Shown here: positions 36,045 through 45,343 of the stretch, piece by piece
Position numbering within the stretch: the stretch's first letter is position 1
How the letters are laid out: each line of letters begins with the position of its first letter
Assembly: GCF_000308455.1 (NCBI RefSeq)
Contig: NZ_BAFP01000003.1
Coordinates: 88,053 to 152,052 of the forward strand
Reading direction: 5' to 3'
DNA length: 64,000 nucleotides
Source of the DNA: Nocardia abscessus NBRC 100374
Lineage (GTDB): Bacteria > Actinomycetota > Actinomycetes > Mycobacteriales > Mycobacteriaceae
Position numbers and translations under genes: made by a program
Notes under the pieces: model-generated
What the model was told of the DNA's origin: nothing
Databases searched by the model: none
The model's input: the letters and a program-made list of their open reading frames with translations, nothing else

Positions 36045-36968
36045 ATGCGTGCAGTAGTGGTCCGTCACCCCGGTGTGGTGGAGATCCTGGAAGTGCCGAC
36101 CCCGCAGCCCGGCCCGGGCACGATCCGCATCGCGGTCGCGGCGGCGACGGTGAACCCGGTGGATCTGATGGTGCGCGCGGGCGTCGGCGGCACGCCGTTC
36201 GCCGCGCCGCGTGACCGGTGGGGCGTCGGCTGGGACGTCGCGGGGACGGTGGACGCGATCGGCGCGGGCGTCACCGAATTCACCATCGGGCAGGCCGTGA
36301 TCGGCATCAGCGACCGGCTCGACGTCTCGCTCGGCGCCCAGGCGGACTACGTGGTCCTGGAGGCCGGAAATGTCGCGCCTGCGCCGGTTTCGGTCTCGCC
36401 GGTGCAGGCGGCCACCATTCCGCTCAACGGTCTCACCGCCGTCCAGGCGCTCGACGCGCTGGATCTCGCGTCCACCGACACGCTGCTGGTCACCGGCGCG
36501 GCAGGTGCCGTCGGTGGCTTCGCCGTCGAACTCGCCGCGCTGCGCGGGCTGCGGGTGATCGCCTCCGCCTCTCCCGCTGACGAGAACGCGGTCCGTGCGC
36601 TCGGCGCCACCGATTTCGTCCCGCGCCACGCGTCGCTCCCGGAGGCCGTACGCGCCTTGATTCCGGGCGGAGTGGACGCCGCCCTGGACGCCGCCGCACT
36701 CGGCCCCGAGACGCTCGCCGCAGTGCGCGGCGGCGGGCGTTTCGTTTCCATCAGCGTCCCGAACACCCCGATCCCGCTGCGCGGCACCGACGTACGCACG
36801 GTCCTGGTCCGCGCCGACCGAGCGCAACTCGACCAACTCGTCGCTCACGTCGACGCGGGCGAACTCACTCTCCGTGTAGCCGAAACACTCCCCCTCACCT
36901 CCGTAGAAGCCGCCCAGAAACGCCTAGCGGCAGGCGGCCTCCGCGGCCGCCTCGTCCTCATCCCCTGA
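36045..36968 (+). CDS. Zinc-free MDR oxidoreductase (quinone oxidoreductase type)
   Basis: This 307-residue medium-chain dehydrogenase/reductase has a GroES-like N-terminal half and a Rossmann domain with LVTGAAGAVGGFAVELAALR (residues ~145-165). The zinc ligands of alcohol dehydrogenases are absent, so NADPH-dependent reduction of quinones or enones is the likely activity. VASASPADENAVRALGATDF is the usual cofactor-specificity loop. The ATG at 36045 has AGAGGAAGGAATGTC ahead. The divergent HxlR regulator suggests induction by electrophiles. It is convergent to the - strand emb gene. Confidence 0.87.
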   Translation: MRAVVVRHPGVVEILEVPTPQPGPGTIRIAVAAATVNPVDLMVRAGVGGTPFAAPRDRWGVGWDVAGTVDAIGAGVTEFTIGQAVIGISDRLDVSLGAQADYVVLEAGNVAPAPVSVSPVQAATIPLNGLTAVQALDALDLASTDTLLVTGAAGAVGGFAVELAALRGLRVIASASPADENAVRALGATDFVPRHASLPEAVRALIPGGVDAALDAAALGPETLAAVRGGGRFVSISVPNTPIPLRGTDVRTVLVRADRAQLDQLVAHVDAGELTLRVAETLPLTSVEAAQKRLAAGGLRGRLVLIP

Positions 36969-36974
36969 CATCGG

Positions 36975-37011
36975 CCGTGAGTGGCACATAGCCACCATGT
37001 GCCACTCACGG
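36975..37011. terminator. Bidirectional hairpin, member of a GAGTGGCACAT repeat
   Basis: CCGTGAGTGGCACAT (36975-36989) and ATGTGCCACTCACGG (36997-37011) form a perfect 15-bp stem with a 7-base loop. It sits between two convergent stop codons and so can terminate both. The stem shares GAGTGGCACATGGT-GC with an inverted repeat at 56812-56868, which suggests a dispersed element. Confidence 0.75.
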
Positions 37012-37024
37012 ATGATCTGCGCGG

Positions 37025-40000
37025 TCAGCGGATGCGGATAGGGGTGTCGGTGGCGAGGCCGTTGGTGGTTTGGACGGTGATGTCGATGGTGGCGGGGGCG
37101 GTGCTGGGCGGGTAGGGGGTGAATTTTTCGAGGGAGCCCCAGTCGCGGGTCCAGTCGTGGTCGAGGTAGCTGGGGACGGTTTGGGATTTCAGCAGGAGGC
37201 CGGTCCAGCCGAGGGGGCCGCCGCCGATGTCGTCTTGCCAGGCGTTGGAGGCGTCGGAGCCGACCCGGTCGGGCAGGATGCGCCACCGCGGGATCTCCGC
37301 GACGCCGTCCTTGTGGTCGAACGGACGCTGGCACGGGAACGCCAGGCCGACGTGCCAGTCGAGCAGCACCGGATCCTGCGACCCCACCACGGAATTCAGC
37401 GTCGTCAGCTTGGGCAGCCGGGGCGGGGTCACGGCCAGCCACTGCTTGGGCGTGATGTCGTTGTCGATCGCGACCAGCCGCACCGCGTTCACTTCCACGG
37501 GCAGTTGATCCAGCGGCACCCGCAGGTTGCGCCAGGACGGCGCGGGGCCGATGTCCAGCGGATCGATCGAGCCGAGCGTGCTGACCTCGCCGTCCGCGCC
37601 CCGGACGCCGTACTCCAGGTGCAGTTCCTGTCCGTAGGTGAGCACACCGTCGGCGTCGATCGAGCGGATCCGGCCCGCCGCGGTGATCGCGAGCACCTGG
37701 TAGGCGGGGTCGTGGCGCATGCTGTCGGTCAGATCGAGGCCGTACCACTGGGTGGTCAGCTTCGCCTGCTGCTGCTCGCCCTCCTGGTAGCTACCGAGCA
37801 CCGGGGTCTTCGCCGGGTCCAAGCCGAACGGCAGCGCGACCGTGCTGCCGTTGATGCCCGCCTGCTCGGTGGTGCCGCCGCCGGTGCCCGCGCCGGTGGT
37901 CTTGGTCGTCTTGTTCTCGGAGTCCTTGTCCACCGAGTTCGCGCCGCCGGTAACCGTCTCCTCGGCGTCGGCAGTGAGGTCGCCCGCGACCCCGTTCGGG
38001 GTCCAACCCTTGTTCTGCGCGGCCAATCCGTCCGCGGGCGATCCGGTGACGGGTTGCAGGAGCGAATCGGCGGTGTCGGTCTCCACCAGCACCTCGTTCG
38101 CCAGCGCGCACGAATCCCCGCGCATCGATTCCACGTTCGACTTGGTGATCGAGTAGGCGGGGTACTGCGTGGCCGCGGCCTTGGCCAGCGAGGCCACCTC
38201 GAAGATCACCAGCAGTGCGGCGGCGACGGTGAGCGGCGCCGAGGCCCACCGGTCGAAACGCCGTGGCGTCCCGCCGCTCTCGCGCCGGTACGGCTCGCGG
38301 TAGTGCAGCCAGATGGCGATCAGCAACGCGACGCCGCTGAGTCCGAGGAACAGCGTGGACAGCCCCTTACCCGCGAGCAGCGGAGCCTTGTCCCACCACG
38401 GGACACCGTAGCTGGACACGTACCACCACCCGTTGGAGCCGGTGAAGGTCACGGCGAGCAGGAACAGCACCGCGGCGGCGAACAGCGCGCGGTTGCGGGA
38501 TGAGCGAATGCCGGTGGTGCCCACCGCGACCGCCGCCAGCGCGGCCAGCGATCCGGCCAGTCCGGCGTACACACCGAAGTGGTGGGTCCATTTGGTGGGG
38601 GTGAACATCATCAGGAACAGCGACGCGAACACGATGCCGAGAATGCGCACCGAAGGACCGCGCGAGGTGCCGGGAATCCGCCCCTTGCGCAGCACTTGCA
38701 GCACACAGACCAGCAGGCACAGCAGCATCACCAGCACGCCGAAGCGCCGCGCCAGCGAACCGTCGGGCGAGAGCATGAGCAGCGAATCCCAGCGGGTGCG
38801 CTCGTCGAACCACGCGACGTTCGGGCCGACGATCGTGCGGACCCGGGTGGCTTCCAGCACCGTCGCCAGCGTCTGGTCGGCGAAGATCACCACGAGCACC
38901 AGCGTGCCCGCGGCCAGACCCGGTGCGAGCAGCGCGGCGAACCGGAACGCCGTGGCGGCCCGGGACGGCTTGCGCACGTCCGCGGGGGCGTTCACCGCGG
39001 CCGCGGCTTCGGCGGAGCCCGCGGCGGCCGCGTCCGCGTCGGGCCCGGTGCGGGCCGGGACGACCCCGCGGGCACGTTTGACGATGATCAGCAGCACCGG
39101 TCGGGAGCCTGCGATCAGCGCCGCGATGCAGATCAGGCCGGTGGGACCTGCCGCGAGCGAGAACGCGGCGATCAGGACGGCCACCGCGGCGGGCAGCAGT
39201 CGTCCGGTGGCGATGGCGCGTTCGATCGAGCACCAGGTGAGCAGCGCGCCCGCCGCGATGAGCGGCTCGGGGCGCAGACCGTTGTCGTAGGGCAGCCAGA
39301 ACGCGAGGAACACCAGTCCCGCCGTCCACAGCGCCACCTTGTTGCGCCGTACCCGGGCGCCCAGGCGCGGCAGCACTTCCCGGCTGATCACCAGCCAGCA
39401 GACGACGCCGGCCAGCAGGGTGGGCAGCCGCATCCACAGGCTGGCGTCGGAGACCCGGGCCATCCAGGCCAGCACCTCGTAGGACCAGCCGAACGGGGCC
39501 TCGGGCACCGCGAACCAGCGGTAGTAGTTCGCCATGTAGCCCGCGTGCTCGGAGGCGCGCGCCATGTTCAGGATGTAGCCGTCGTCGGAGGTGTTCGCCC
39601 CGATGACGTGCCACAGCGCCAAGAGGCCGAGCACCGCGCCGTCCGCGGGAGTGACGCGCCACCAGTGGGCGGGCAGGAAGCGCCGCGGTTTGCGCCCGTC
39701 GGTGGTGTCCAGCAGATGCAGTGCGACCAGTGCGATCAGCGTGAACACGGCGGCGGCGATCACGGCGGCCAGCTTCAGCGGCGTCGGCGTCGAGGAGAAA
39801 CGCGAGTCGATGTCCGCGTGCACCTGCGCCCCGGCAAGCCGGCTTGCGTCCAGATCGGTGAACACTCCCACCATCTGCGGCCGGATGTCCCGGCCGACGG
39901 TGGACCGGAACGGCGTGCCGTCCTGCCGGGTCACTCCGGTCAGTTCAGCGGTCGTCGCGGCGGCGTCCGATTCGACGCGGATCGTCGCGCAGGAGCCGAT

Positions 40001-40372
40001 CTCGGACAGCGGCGCCGACAGCAGCGGGATGTCCCGCAGCACCACCGAGAGGACGCCGTCGCCGACCGAGACCACCAGTCCCTTGGTCGCCGCCTGGCCG
40101 GAGGACACCGGAGCGGTGGACAGCAGCATGCCCGTCGCGCCGAGTTCTCCCACCAGCGAGCAGGGCAGCGTCGCGCGCAACCGCAGCGGCTCGTAGGACA
40201 CCAGCGGCGCCGCGACGCTCGCGGGGCCCGGCTGAGGCCAGTCCAGGCTCGCCCGGTCCTGCCGCACCGGCAGCAGCGGGGTCAGCAATGCCAGCAGGAA
40301 TCCGAGAAGCCCGGAGAGGAGGGCGATCAAGCGGATACGGGTGAACGCTCGAGTAGATCGGTCCGGTCGCAC
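37025..40372 (-). CDS. Arabinosyltransferase (Emb family), - strand copy
   Basis: This 1115-residue Emb protein is the last gene of the dprE1-dprE2-aftA operon, so by position it corresponds to mycobacterial embC, although the paralogue cannot be fixed by eye. The GT-C Asp pair is D263-D264 in [11 protein letters not shown], and M270 aligns with EmbB Met306. RVSDASLWMRLPTLLAGVVC, LPYDNGLRPEPLI and the C-terminal [19 protein letters not shown] and CQRPFDHKDGVAEIPRWRI are all Emb hallmarks. It has an Ala-rich cytosolic loop insertion around residues 440-475. The start is a GTG 11 bases after the stop of the unknown membrane protein gene. Confidence 0.92.
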   Translation of the reverse strand: MRPDRSTRAFTRIRLIALLSGLLGFLLALLTPLLPVRQDRASLDWPQPGPASVAAPLVSYEPLRLRATLPCSLVGELGATGMLLSTAPVSSGQAATKGLVVSVGDGVLSVVLRDIPLLSAPLSEIGSCATIRVESDAAATTAELTGVTRQDGTPFRSTVGRDIRPQMVGVFTDLDASRLAGAQVHADIDSRFSSTPTPLKLAAVIAAAVFTLIALVALHLLDTTDGRKPRRFLPAHWWRVTPADGAVLGLLALWHVIGANTSDDGYILNMARASEHAGYMANYYRWFAVPEAPFGWSYEVLAWMARVSDASLWMRLPTLLAGVVCWLVISREVLPRLGARVRRNKVALWTAGLVFLAFWLPYDNGLRPEPLIAAGALLTWCSIERAIATGRLLPAAVAVLIAAFSLAAGPTGLICIAALIAGSRPVLLIIVKRARGVVPARTGPDADAAAAGSAEAAAAVNAPADVRKPSRAATAFRFAALLAPGLAAGTLVLVVIFADQTLATVLEATRVRTIVGPNVAWFDERTRWDSLLMLSPDGSLARRFGVLVMLLCLLVCVLQVLRKGRIPGTSRGPSVRILGIVFASLFLMMFTPTKWTHHFGVYAGLAGSLAALAAVAVGTTGIRSSRNRALFAAAVLFLLAVTFTGSNGWWYVSSYGVPWWDKAPLLAGKGLSTLFLGLSGVALLIAIWLHYREPYRRESGGTPRRFDRWASAPLTVAAALLVIFEVASLAKAAATQYPAYSITKSNVESMRGDSCALANEVLVETDTADSLLQPVTGSPADGLAAQNKGWTPNGVAGDLTADAEETVTGGANSVDKDSENKTTKTTGAGTGGGTTEQAGINGSTVALPFGLDPAKTPVLGSYQEGEQQQAKLTTQWYGLDLTDSMRHDPAYQVLAITAAGRIRSIDADGVLTYGQELHLEYGVRGADGEVSTLGSIDPLDIGPAPSWRNLRVPLDQLPVEVNAVRLVAIDNDITPKQWLAVTPPRLPKLTTLNSVVGSQDPVLLDWHVGLAFPCQRPFDHKDGVAEIPRWRILPDRVGSDASNAWQDDIGGGPLGWTGLLLKSQTVPSYLDHDWTRDWGSLEKFTPYPPSTAPATIDITVQTTNGLATDTPIRIR

Positions 40373-40383
40373 GGTGGTTGATG

Positions 40384-42282
40384 CTAGCTACCGTCCGGTG
40401 TGATGCCGACTGCCCCCGACGACCGCAGCGTATGAACGTCCCACAACCAGACGTCCTCGACCCGGGTGGGCGCGAAGCCGAGCAGCTGCGTGACGGTTTC
40501 GCGAAGCACCTCGCCGTTCTTCGTCGCAGGCAGCACCAGCACGTCGGCCTGCCAGAACCGCAGGTCCGTCAGCGCGCGGGTGCGCACGTCGGCGTCGATC
40601 GGGGGGACCACCCCGGTGTCCTGCGCCTGCACCAGCAGTGCGGTGGTCGGGCGGGTCTCGGGGCCGTAGATCCCTTTCTTGGTCGTACCGGTAGGGCCGA
40701 CGAAGTAGCCACCGGCCAGCGGGAAGGAGAAACCGGCGTCGGCCTGCCAGCGCAGCGCCCGCGCGTCGGGCGGCCGGGGCGGCGGCACCATCACCACCGA
40801 GCCGTCGCCGACATAATCGCGGACAGTGCCGCCGGCGAAGAAATCCGGTGTCGGCGCCCGCTCCACGACGGGGAGGATGGTCGGGGTCAGCGGCAGCAGC
40901 GCGCAGATGACGGCGGCGAACCACGCGAGCGGCTTCCAGTCCACCGCCGACTGCGTCCAGGTGGTCACCGCCCGTTCGGTGGCCAGCGCGAGCACCACCG
41001 CGATGGCCGGGATCGCGGCCATGCTGAGCCTGCTCTCCAGCACGGTGTTCAGCAGCGGCACCTGTTCGGCCCAGCGCCAGGGCAGTTCGACGCCGGTCGG
41101 CCGCTTGCCGATCGTGGCGACCGCGCCCAGCGACAGCACGCCGAAGACGGCGATCACCACCCCCGCAGCCCGCACGACGCGGTCGCGCCACAGCAGTCCC
41201 ACCGTGAACACCACCAGAAGCAGCAGCGGCCAGCCGAAGTAGGCGTTCTGCTCGGTCGGGTTGATCGCCACGTTCTCGCCGGGCGCGAATACCCCGCCCA
41301 GCGATTCGGAGGGGAACTGCACCAGCGCTCGCAGGTCGTTGCCCATCGGCCCGTGGTCGATCGAGCGATAGCTCTGTGGTCCGAAGAACTGCCACCACAG
41401 CGGAATCTCGGTGAGCGCCAGCGTGATCACCGCGGCCAGCAGCAGCGTCGGGGCGAGCGCCCGCGTCACACGCAGTGCGATGCCGGGAACATGCAGGTAG
41501 TAGACGAGCGCGAACAGTCCGAACGCGAGGGCGAAGATCAACAACGGTTCCTCGCCGAGCGCGATCTGCAGGGCCACCAGCAGACCGAGGGTGACGGCAT
41601 CGCGCACCCGTCCGCGCGGACGGTCCGGTTCCGCCGCGGCGGCTCGCCGCGCCATCCAGATCAGCCGGCCCGCGATGATCGGAAGCAGCAGCAACACGAC
41701 GAAATTCGGGTGCGCGTTGGCGTGCGAGATCATCCCGGGCGCGAAACCGCAGAACAGGCCGCCGATCACCGCCGCGACCCGGGAACGGACGAGCGTACGG
41801 GCGAACAGCCGATACCAGGCGAACGCGGTCCCGGCCAGACCGACGGTGAGCACGAGCACGAACGTGACGGTGGGGCCGAACAGCAGGGTGACCGGTGTCA
41901 GCGGCACGCCGACCCCGAACATGGCCGTGTTGGCCATCATGTTCACTCCGGCCGGGAAGTTCTGCAGATCGGTGCCGAGCGGATTCCGCAACGTGGCCAC
42001 CGAGTGCGCGGTGACCGCGAAGAACCACTCCCACATCGTCTGGTCCTGACCGCTCTTGATCAGGTATCCGCTGCCGGTGTCGCGCCACTGACCCGACAGC
42101 ACCGTCGCGGCCAAGGCCAGGTAGCCCATGCCGACGAGCAGATCGGCGCCACCGACCCGAAAACTCCGGCGCGTGCGCGTGGGGCTGCTGAGCACTCCGG
42201 TCGCCGTCGTCTCCCTCGTCGCGACTGCGACCGCCGCCGATTCCGCCTGTTCGCCGGTATCGACGTCCTGTGCCCATGCCAC
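40384..42282 (-). CDS. Large GT-C-like membrane protein of unknown function
   Basis: This ~632-residue integral membrane protein has roughly 11-13 hydrophobic helices followed by a soluble C-terminal part (~residues 480-632). The first extracytosolic loop (SGYLIKSGQDQTMWEWFF, then LRNPLGTDLQNFPAGVNMM) carries the acidic residue and aromatic pattern of GT-C glycosyltransferases. LTPVTLLFGPTVTFVLVL and FCGFAPGMISHANAHPN match a broad uncharacterised actinobacterial membrane family. It lies between aftA and emb in the arabinan operon. A polyprenyl-sugar-dependent transferase is therefore a reasonable guess, not a demonstrated role. GTG 42282 is preferred (GAGGAG upstream); a TTG at 42330 would add 16 residues. 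Confidence 0.7.
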   Translation of the reverse strand: MAWAQDVDTGEQAESAAVAVATRETTATGVLSSPTRTRRSFRVGGADLLVGMGYLALAATVLSGQWRDTGSGYLIKSGQDQTMWEWFFAVTAHSVATLRNPLGTDLQNFPAGVNMMANTAMFGVGVPLTPVTLLFGPTVTFVLVLTVGLAGTAFAWYRLFARTLVRSRVAAVIGGLFCGFAPGMISHANAHPNFVVLLLLPIIAGRLIWMARRAAAAEPDRPRGRVRDAVTLGLLVALQIALGEEPLLIFALAFGLFALVYYLHVPGIALRVTRALAPTLLLAAVITLALTEIPLWWQFFGPQSYRSIDHGPMGNDLRALVQFPSESLGGVFAPGENVAINPTEQNAYFGWPLLLLVVFTVGLLWRDRVVRAAGVVIAVFGVLSLGAVATIGKRPTGVELPWRWAEQVPLLNTVLESRLSMAAIPAIAVVLALATERAVTTWTQSAVDWKPLAWFAAVICALLPLTPTILPVVERAPTPDFFAGGTVRDYVGDGSVVMVPPPRPPDARALRWQADAGFSFPLAGGYFVGPTGTTKKGIYGPETRPTTALLVQAQDTGVVPPIDADVRTRALTDLRFWQADVLVLPATKNGEVLRETVTQLLGFAPTRVEDVWLWDVHTLRSSGAVGITPDGS

Positions 42283-42409
42283 CTGCGCATCACTCCTCGC
42301 CAGCGCTGAATCAGCCGCCTTCCGTACCAACCACGCTGTGCGCGGACCGACAAACGAAAGGGTTATCCATTCGGCGCGAGTTCAATCACCCGTGTTCGGG
42401 TGAGATCGC

Positions 42410-44470
42410 TCAGCGGTGCACGGTGATGAGGGTGAACGGCCCGATGTCGGTGGTCGTGAAACGCGGGTCGGCGAACAGTTCCTTGGGGAAGCTGATCGAA
42501 TAGCGCGCCACGTTCGGGTCGTTCGGGTAGACGTCCTTGGCCAGCCGCAGCGTGTAGGCGTCGCCGCTGCGCCGGAACAGGAACGCGTCCGGCGCGCGCC
42601 ACGGGCTCGTCGCCAGGGCGTCGAGCAGTTCCTGCGGCGTCTTCAGTTCGCTCCAGCGCTCGATGGCCGCCGCCCGGCCTGCGAAGTCGGCAAGCGGGTT
42701 GGCGTAGTGCGAGGTGAGGGCCTGGAAGCCGAAGTAGGGATAGAAGGAGAGGAAGCTGGTGTCGGCGGTGAGCACCACTGTGTCCGAGCGCGGCCGTCCG
42801 GTCTGCGCGGTGAGCGCCGCGTCCACCTCGTCGAAGTGCGATACCGCCGAAACGCCCCGCTCGTCGGCTCGGTTTCCATCGCCGTCGGTATCGGTGTAAG
42901 CGGTGGTGATCTCCGGCGCCAGGACGTGCGGGATGTCCTGCGTGAAGGCCAACGCGCCGATCGTCGCGACGACGATCGCGACGAGCCGGAACCGGGCGGG
43001 CTCGTTCAACGCCTGGTAGATCGCCCGCGCACCCTCCACGAACCCGAACGCGCCCGCCACCGACAGCAGCACCAGCAGCACCGGCTCCAAGCGGAACGAC
43101 AGCAGTGTGGTGCCCGCGGCGGTCGCCGCCATGGACAGCAGCGTCCACAGGTAGATCGCCGCCACACCGATCCCCAGCGCCTGCGCCCGTCGCGACGACG
43201 CGGTGCGCAACACCAGCCAGATCGTGCCGATCAGGCACAGCGCGCCGAGCAGTGAGAAGTGGAACATCGGAAGCGGCAGCTCCGCTCCCGCTTCCGGCAG
43301 ATAGTGCAGGGCGGTTCCGGAACTCGCCGTGGTGCTGCGCAGCGCCTTCGCCAGATACGGTCCCCACACGATGAGTGCGACCAGGCCGGAGAGCGCTGCG
43401 ATCACAAACAGCCGCGTCAGCGGCGGGACAGCCGCGCGCCAGGCGGGACGGCCGGCGTCCACGGCCTCGCGGGTACGGCGTGGATGGTTCGTACGGCGCT
43501 GTCGACCGACCGCGAGCACGGCCGACAGCAGACCCATCAAGGCCACCGCGAAGGCGGCCACCAGGAAATAGAGGGTGTAGAAGGTGGCTGCCCAGCCGAG
43601 GAACAGCCCGGTGCCGACGACCGCGCCCCATCCGCCCGCAGTGCGGTGCTCGGCCGACCCCGATCGCACGTCCTCCAGGGGCCGGTACAGCGCGCCCCAG
43701 GCGAGCACGAGCGCGGGCGGAAGCAGCAGCACGATGACGGCGCTGTAGGCCTCGGGCGCGGCGTAGGCCAGCGTGACCGCCGTGCTCGCCGCCGCGACGC
43801 CCACGGCCCAGTCCGCGCGGATCAGCTTCGACCACAGCACCAGGGCGACGACCGCGGCCACCGCGAGGAAGCCGATCGCGTACGGCTTGAACACCTCCCA
43901 GCCGTCCATGCCGAGCAGGTTCGCCACCCGCCCGCCGATCCAGAACCAGCCCGCGGGATAGAACGACGGCAGATCCGCGTACGTCATGTCGCGCAGCGCG
44001 GCGGAATCGGTGAGCCGGGTGAGGAATTCGGTGCGGAACTCCTGATCCACCGAGACGCCGAACAGGTACAGCTTCGTCGCCGCCAGCGGCATGCCGAGGG
44101 TGAACGTGACGAACGTCGAAAGACCGACCCAGGAAAGCAGTTTCGCCGCCCAGGGCCACTTGTGCAGCCGCAGCAGCGCGATGGCGACCGCGAGCAGCAC
44201 CGCCGCGCCGACCTGCCCCACCGTGGTCAGCGCCCGCGTCACGTTGGAGGAGTTGAAGGCGGGCCACTGCACCATCGAGAACGCGACGAGCCCGACGGCG
44301 GCCACCGCCGCGGCCACGAGGGCGGCGAGCGCGGCCTCACCGACTCCGGAGGCGATCTGCCGCACCACGAGCGCCTTCCGCCCCGGCGCCGGGGCCGGAT
44401 CGACGGGACGCGGCGGCGCTTCGCCGGTCGCGGTCGCCGTGCTCAACGGACCGCTCCGCGCATGTCGCAT
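42410..44470 (-). CDS. aftA: Galactan arabinofuranosyltransferase AftA
   Basis: AftA adds the first arabinofuranose residues to galactan from decaprenyl-phosphoarabinose, priming arabinan synthesis. The 686-residue GT-C protein has an N-terminal cytosolic Pro-rich stretch, many helices, and a periplasmic C-terminal domain. The signature loop reads SVDQEFRTEFLTRLTDSAAL, then YADLPSFYPAGWFWIGGRVA, which is strongly AftA-like. It is transcribed with dprE1 and dprE2 upstream and the unknown membrane protein and emb downstream. A hairpin between dprE2 and aftA (44526-44556) may tune read-through or mark a second promoter. Confidence 0.93.
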   Translation of the reverse strand: MRHARSGPLSTATATGEAPPRPVDPAPAPGRKALVVRQIASGVGEAALAALVAAAVAAVGLVAFSMVQWPAFNSSNVTRALTTVGQVGAAVLLAVAIALLRLHKWPWAAKLLSWVGLSTFVTFTLGMPLAATKLYLFGVSVDQEFRTEFLTRLTDSAALRDMTYADLPSFYPAGWFWIGGRVANLLGMDGWEVFKPYAIGFLAVAAVVALVLWSKLIRADWAVGVAAASTAVTLAYAAPEAYSAVIVLLLPPALVLAWGALYRPLEDVRSGSAEHRTAGGWGAVVGTGLFLGWAATFYTLYFLVAAFAVALMGLLSAVLAVGRQRRTNHPRRTREAVDAGRPAWRAAVPPLTRLFVIAALSGLVALIVWGPYLAKALRSTTASSGTALHYLPEAGAELPLPMFHFSLLGALCLIGTIWLVLRTASSRRAQALGIGVAAIYLWTLLSMAATAAGTTLLSFRLEPVLLVLLSVAGAFGFVEGARAIYQALNEPARFRLVAIVVATIGALAFTQDIPHVLAPEITTAYTDTDGDGNRADERGVSAVSHFDEVDAALTAQTGRPRSDTVVLTADTSFLSFYPYFGFQALTSHYANPLADFAGRAAAIERWSELKTPQELLDALATSPWRAPDAFLFRRSGDAYTLRLAKDVYPNDPNVARYSISFPKELFADPRFTTTDIGPFTLITVHR

Positions 44471-44525
44471 CGGGTTACTCGCATGGCGCCTCCGAGTTCA
44501 CAGGATCCACTCCGTCAGACGATAG

Positions 44526-44556
44526 GTGCCCGCGCGATCACCGATCACGCGGGCAC
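44526..44556 (-). terminator. Hairpin between dprE2 and aftA
   Basis: GTGCCCGCG (44526-44534) and CGCGGGCAC (44548-44556) form a 9-bp stem with extra pairing in the loop. It lies 25 bases downstream of the dprE2 stop on the minus strand and may partly terminate transcription before aftA. Confidence 0.55.
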
Positions 44557-44581
44557 TGGGTCCGAGCTCGTTCGCCGAAGG

Positions 44582-45343
44582 TCAGATCGGCAGTCTGCGG
44601 AAAATCGAGCGCGGAATGTGCCGCAGGACCATCATCACGTAGCGGAAGGTGCCCGGCGCCCAGACCAGTTCCTTCCCCTTCTGCGACGCCGACACCGCCA
44701 GCACCGCGATGTCTTCCTTGTCGACGGTGAGCGGAGCCTCTTTGACGTGCGCGGAGAACCTGGTCCGCACCATGCCGGGCCGGATCACCAGCACGCGGGG
44801 CCCGTGCGGGCGCAGCGCTTCGCCGAGTCCGAGGTAGAAGCCGTCCAGGCCGGCCTTGGTCGACCCGTAGACGAAGTTCGAGCGGCGCACCCGTTCACCG
44901 GCGACGGAGGACAGGGCGATGATCCGCCCGAAGCCCTGCGCCTTCATCTTCTCGCCGACCAGGACGCCGACCGACACCGCCGCGGTGTAGTTGACCTGGG
45001 CCACCAGCACCGCCTTGCGCTGGTTCTGCCACAGCTCTTCGGCGTCGCCGTCGAGCGCGAAGGCGACGATGGCGACGTCCACGTCACCGGAGTCCCACGC
45101 CGCGTCGATCACCTTGGCGTGGCCGTCGGTGTCGAGCGCGTCGAAATCGATGACCTCGACCTCGCTCGCGCCCGCGGCCTTCATCTGGGCGACCGCGTCC
45201 TCACGCAACGGATCACCGGGCAGCGCCGCGAGGGTGATGCGCGCGGGGCCCTTCTTCAGGTACTCCGCGCAGATCGCCAAGCCGATCTCCGAGGTGCCAC
45301 CCAGCAGCAGAATCGACTGCGGGTTGCCAACGGCATTGATCAC
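44582..45343 (-). CDS. dprE2: Decaprenylphosphoryl-2-keto-ribose reductase DprE2
   Basis: DprE2 is the NADH-dependent SDR that reduces the 2-keto intermediate made by DprE1, giving decaprenylphosphoryl-arabinose. The 253-residue protein begins [20 protein letters not shown] (Rossmann motif) and has [20 protein letters not shown] with STKAGLDGF, giving the Ser-Tyr-Lys catalytic set (YGSTK). The length equals the mycobacterial enzyme. GTG 45343 is chosen because it overlaps the dprE1 stop by 4 bases; longer in-frame upstream sequence is in the shadow of dprE1. Confidence 0.95.
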   Translation of the reverse strand: MINAVGNPQSILLLGGTSEIGLAICAEYLKKGPARITLAALPGDPLREDAVAQMKAAGASEVEVIDFDALDTDGHAKVIDAAWDSGDVDVAIVAFALDGDAEELWQNQRKAVLVAQVNYTAAVSVGVLVGEKMKAQGFGRIIALSSVAGERVRRSNFVYGSTKAGLDGFYLGLGEALRPHGPRVLVIRPGMVRTRFSAHVKEAPLTVDKEDIAVLAVSASQKGKELVWAPGTFRYVMMVLRHIPRSIFRRLPI

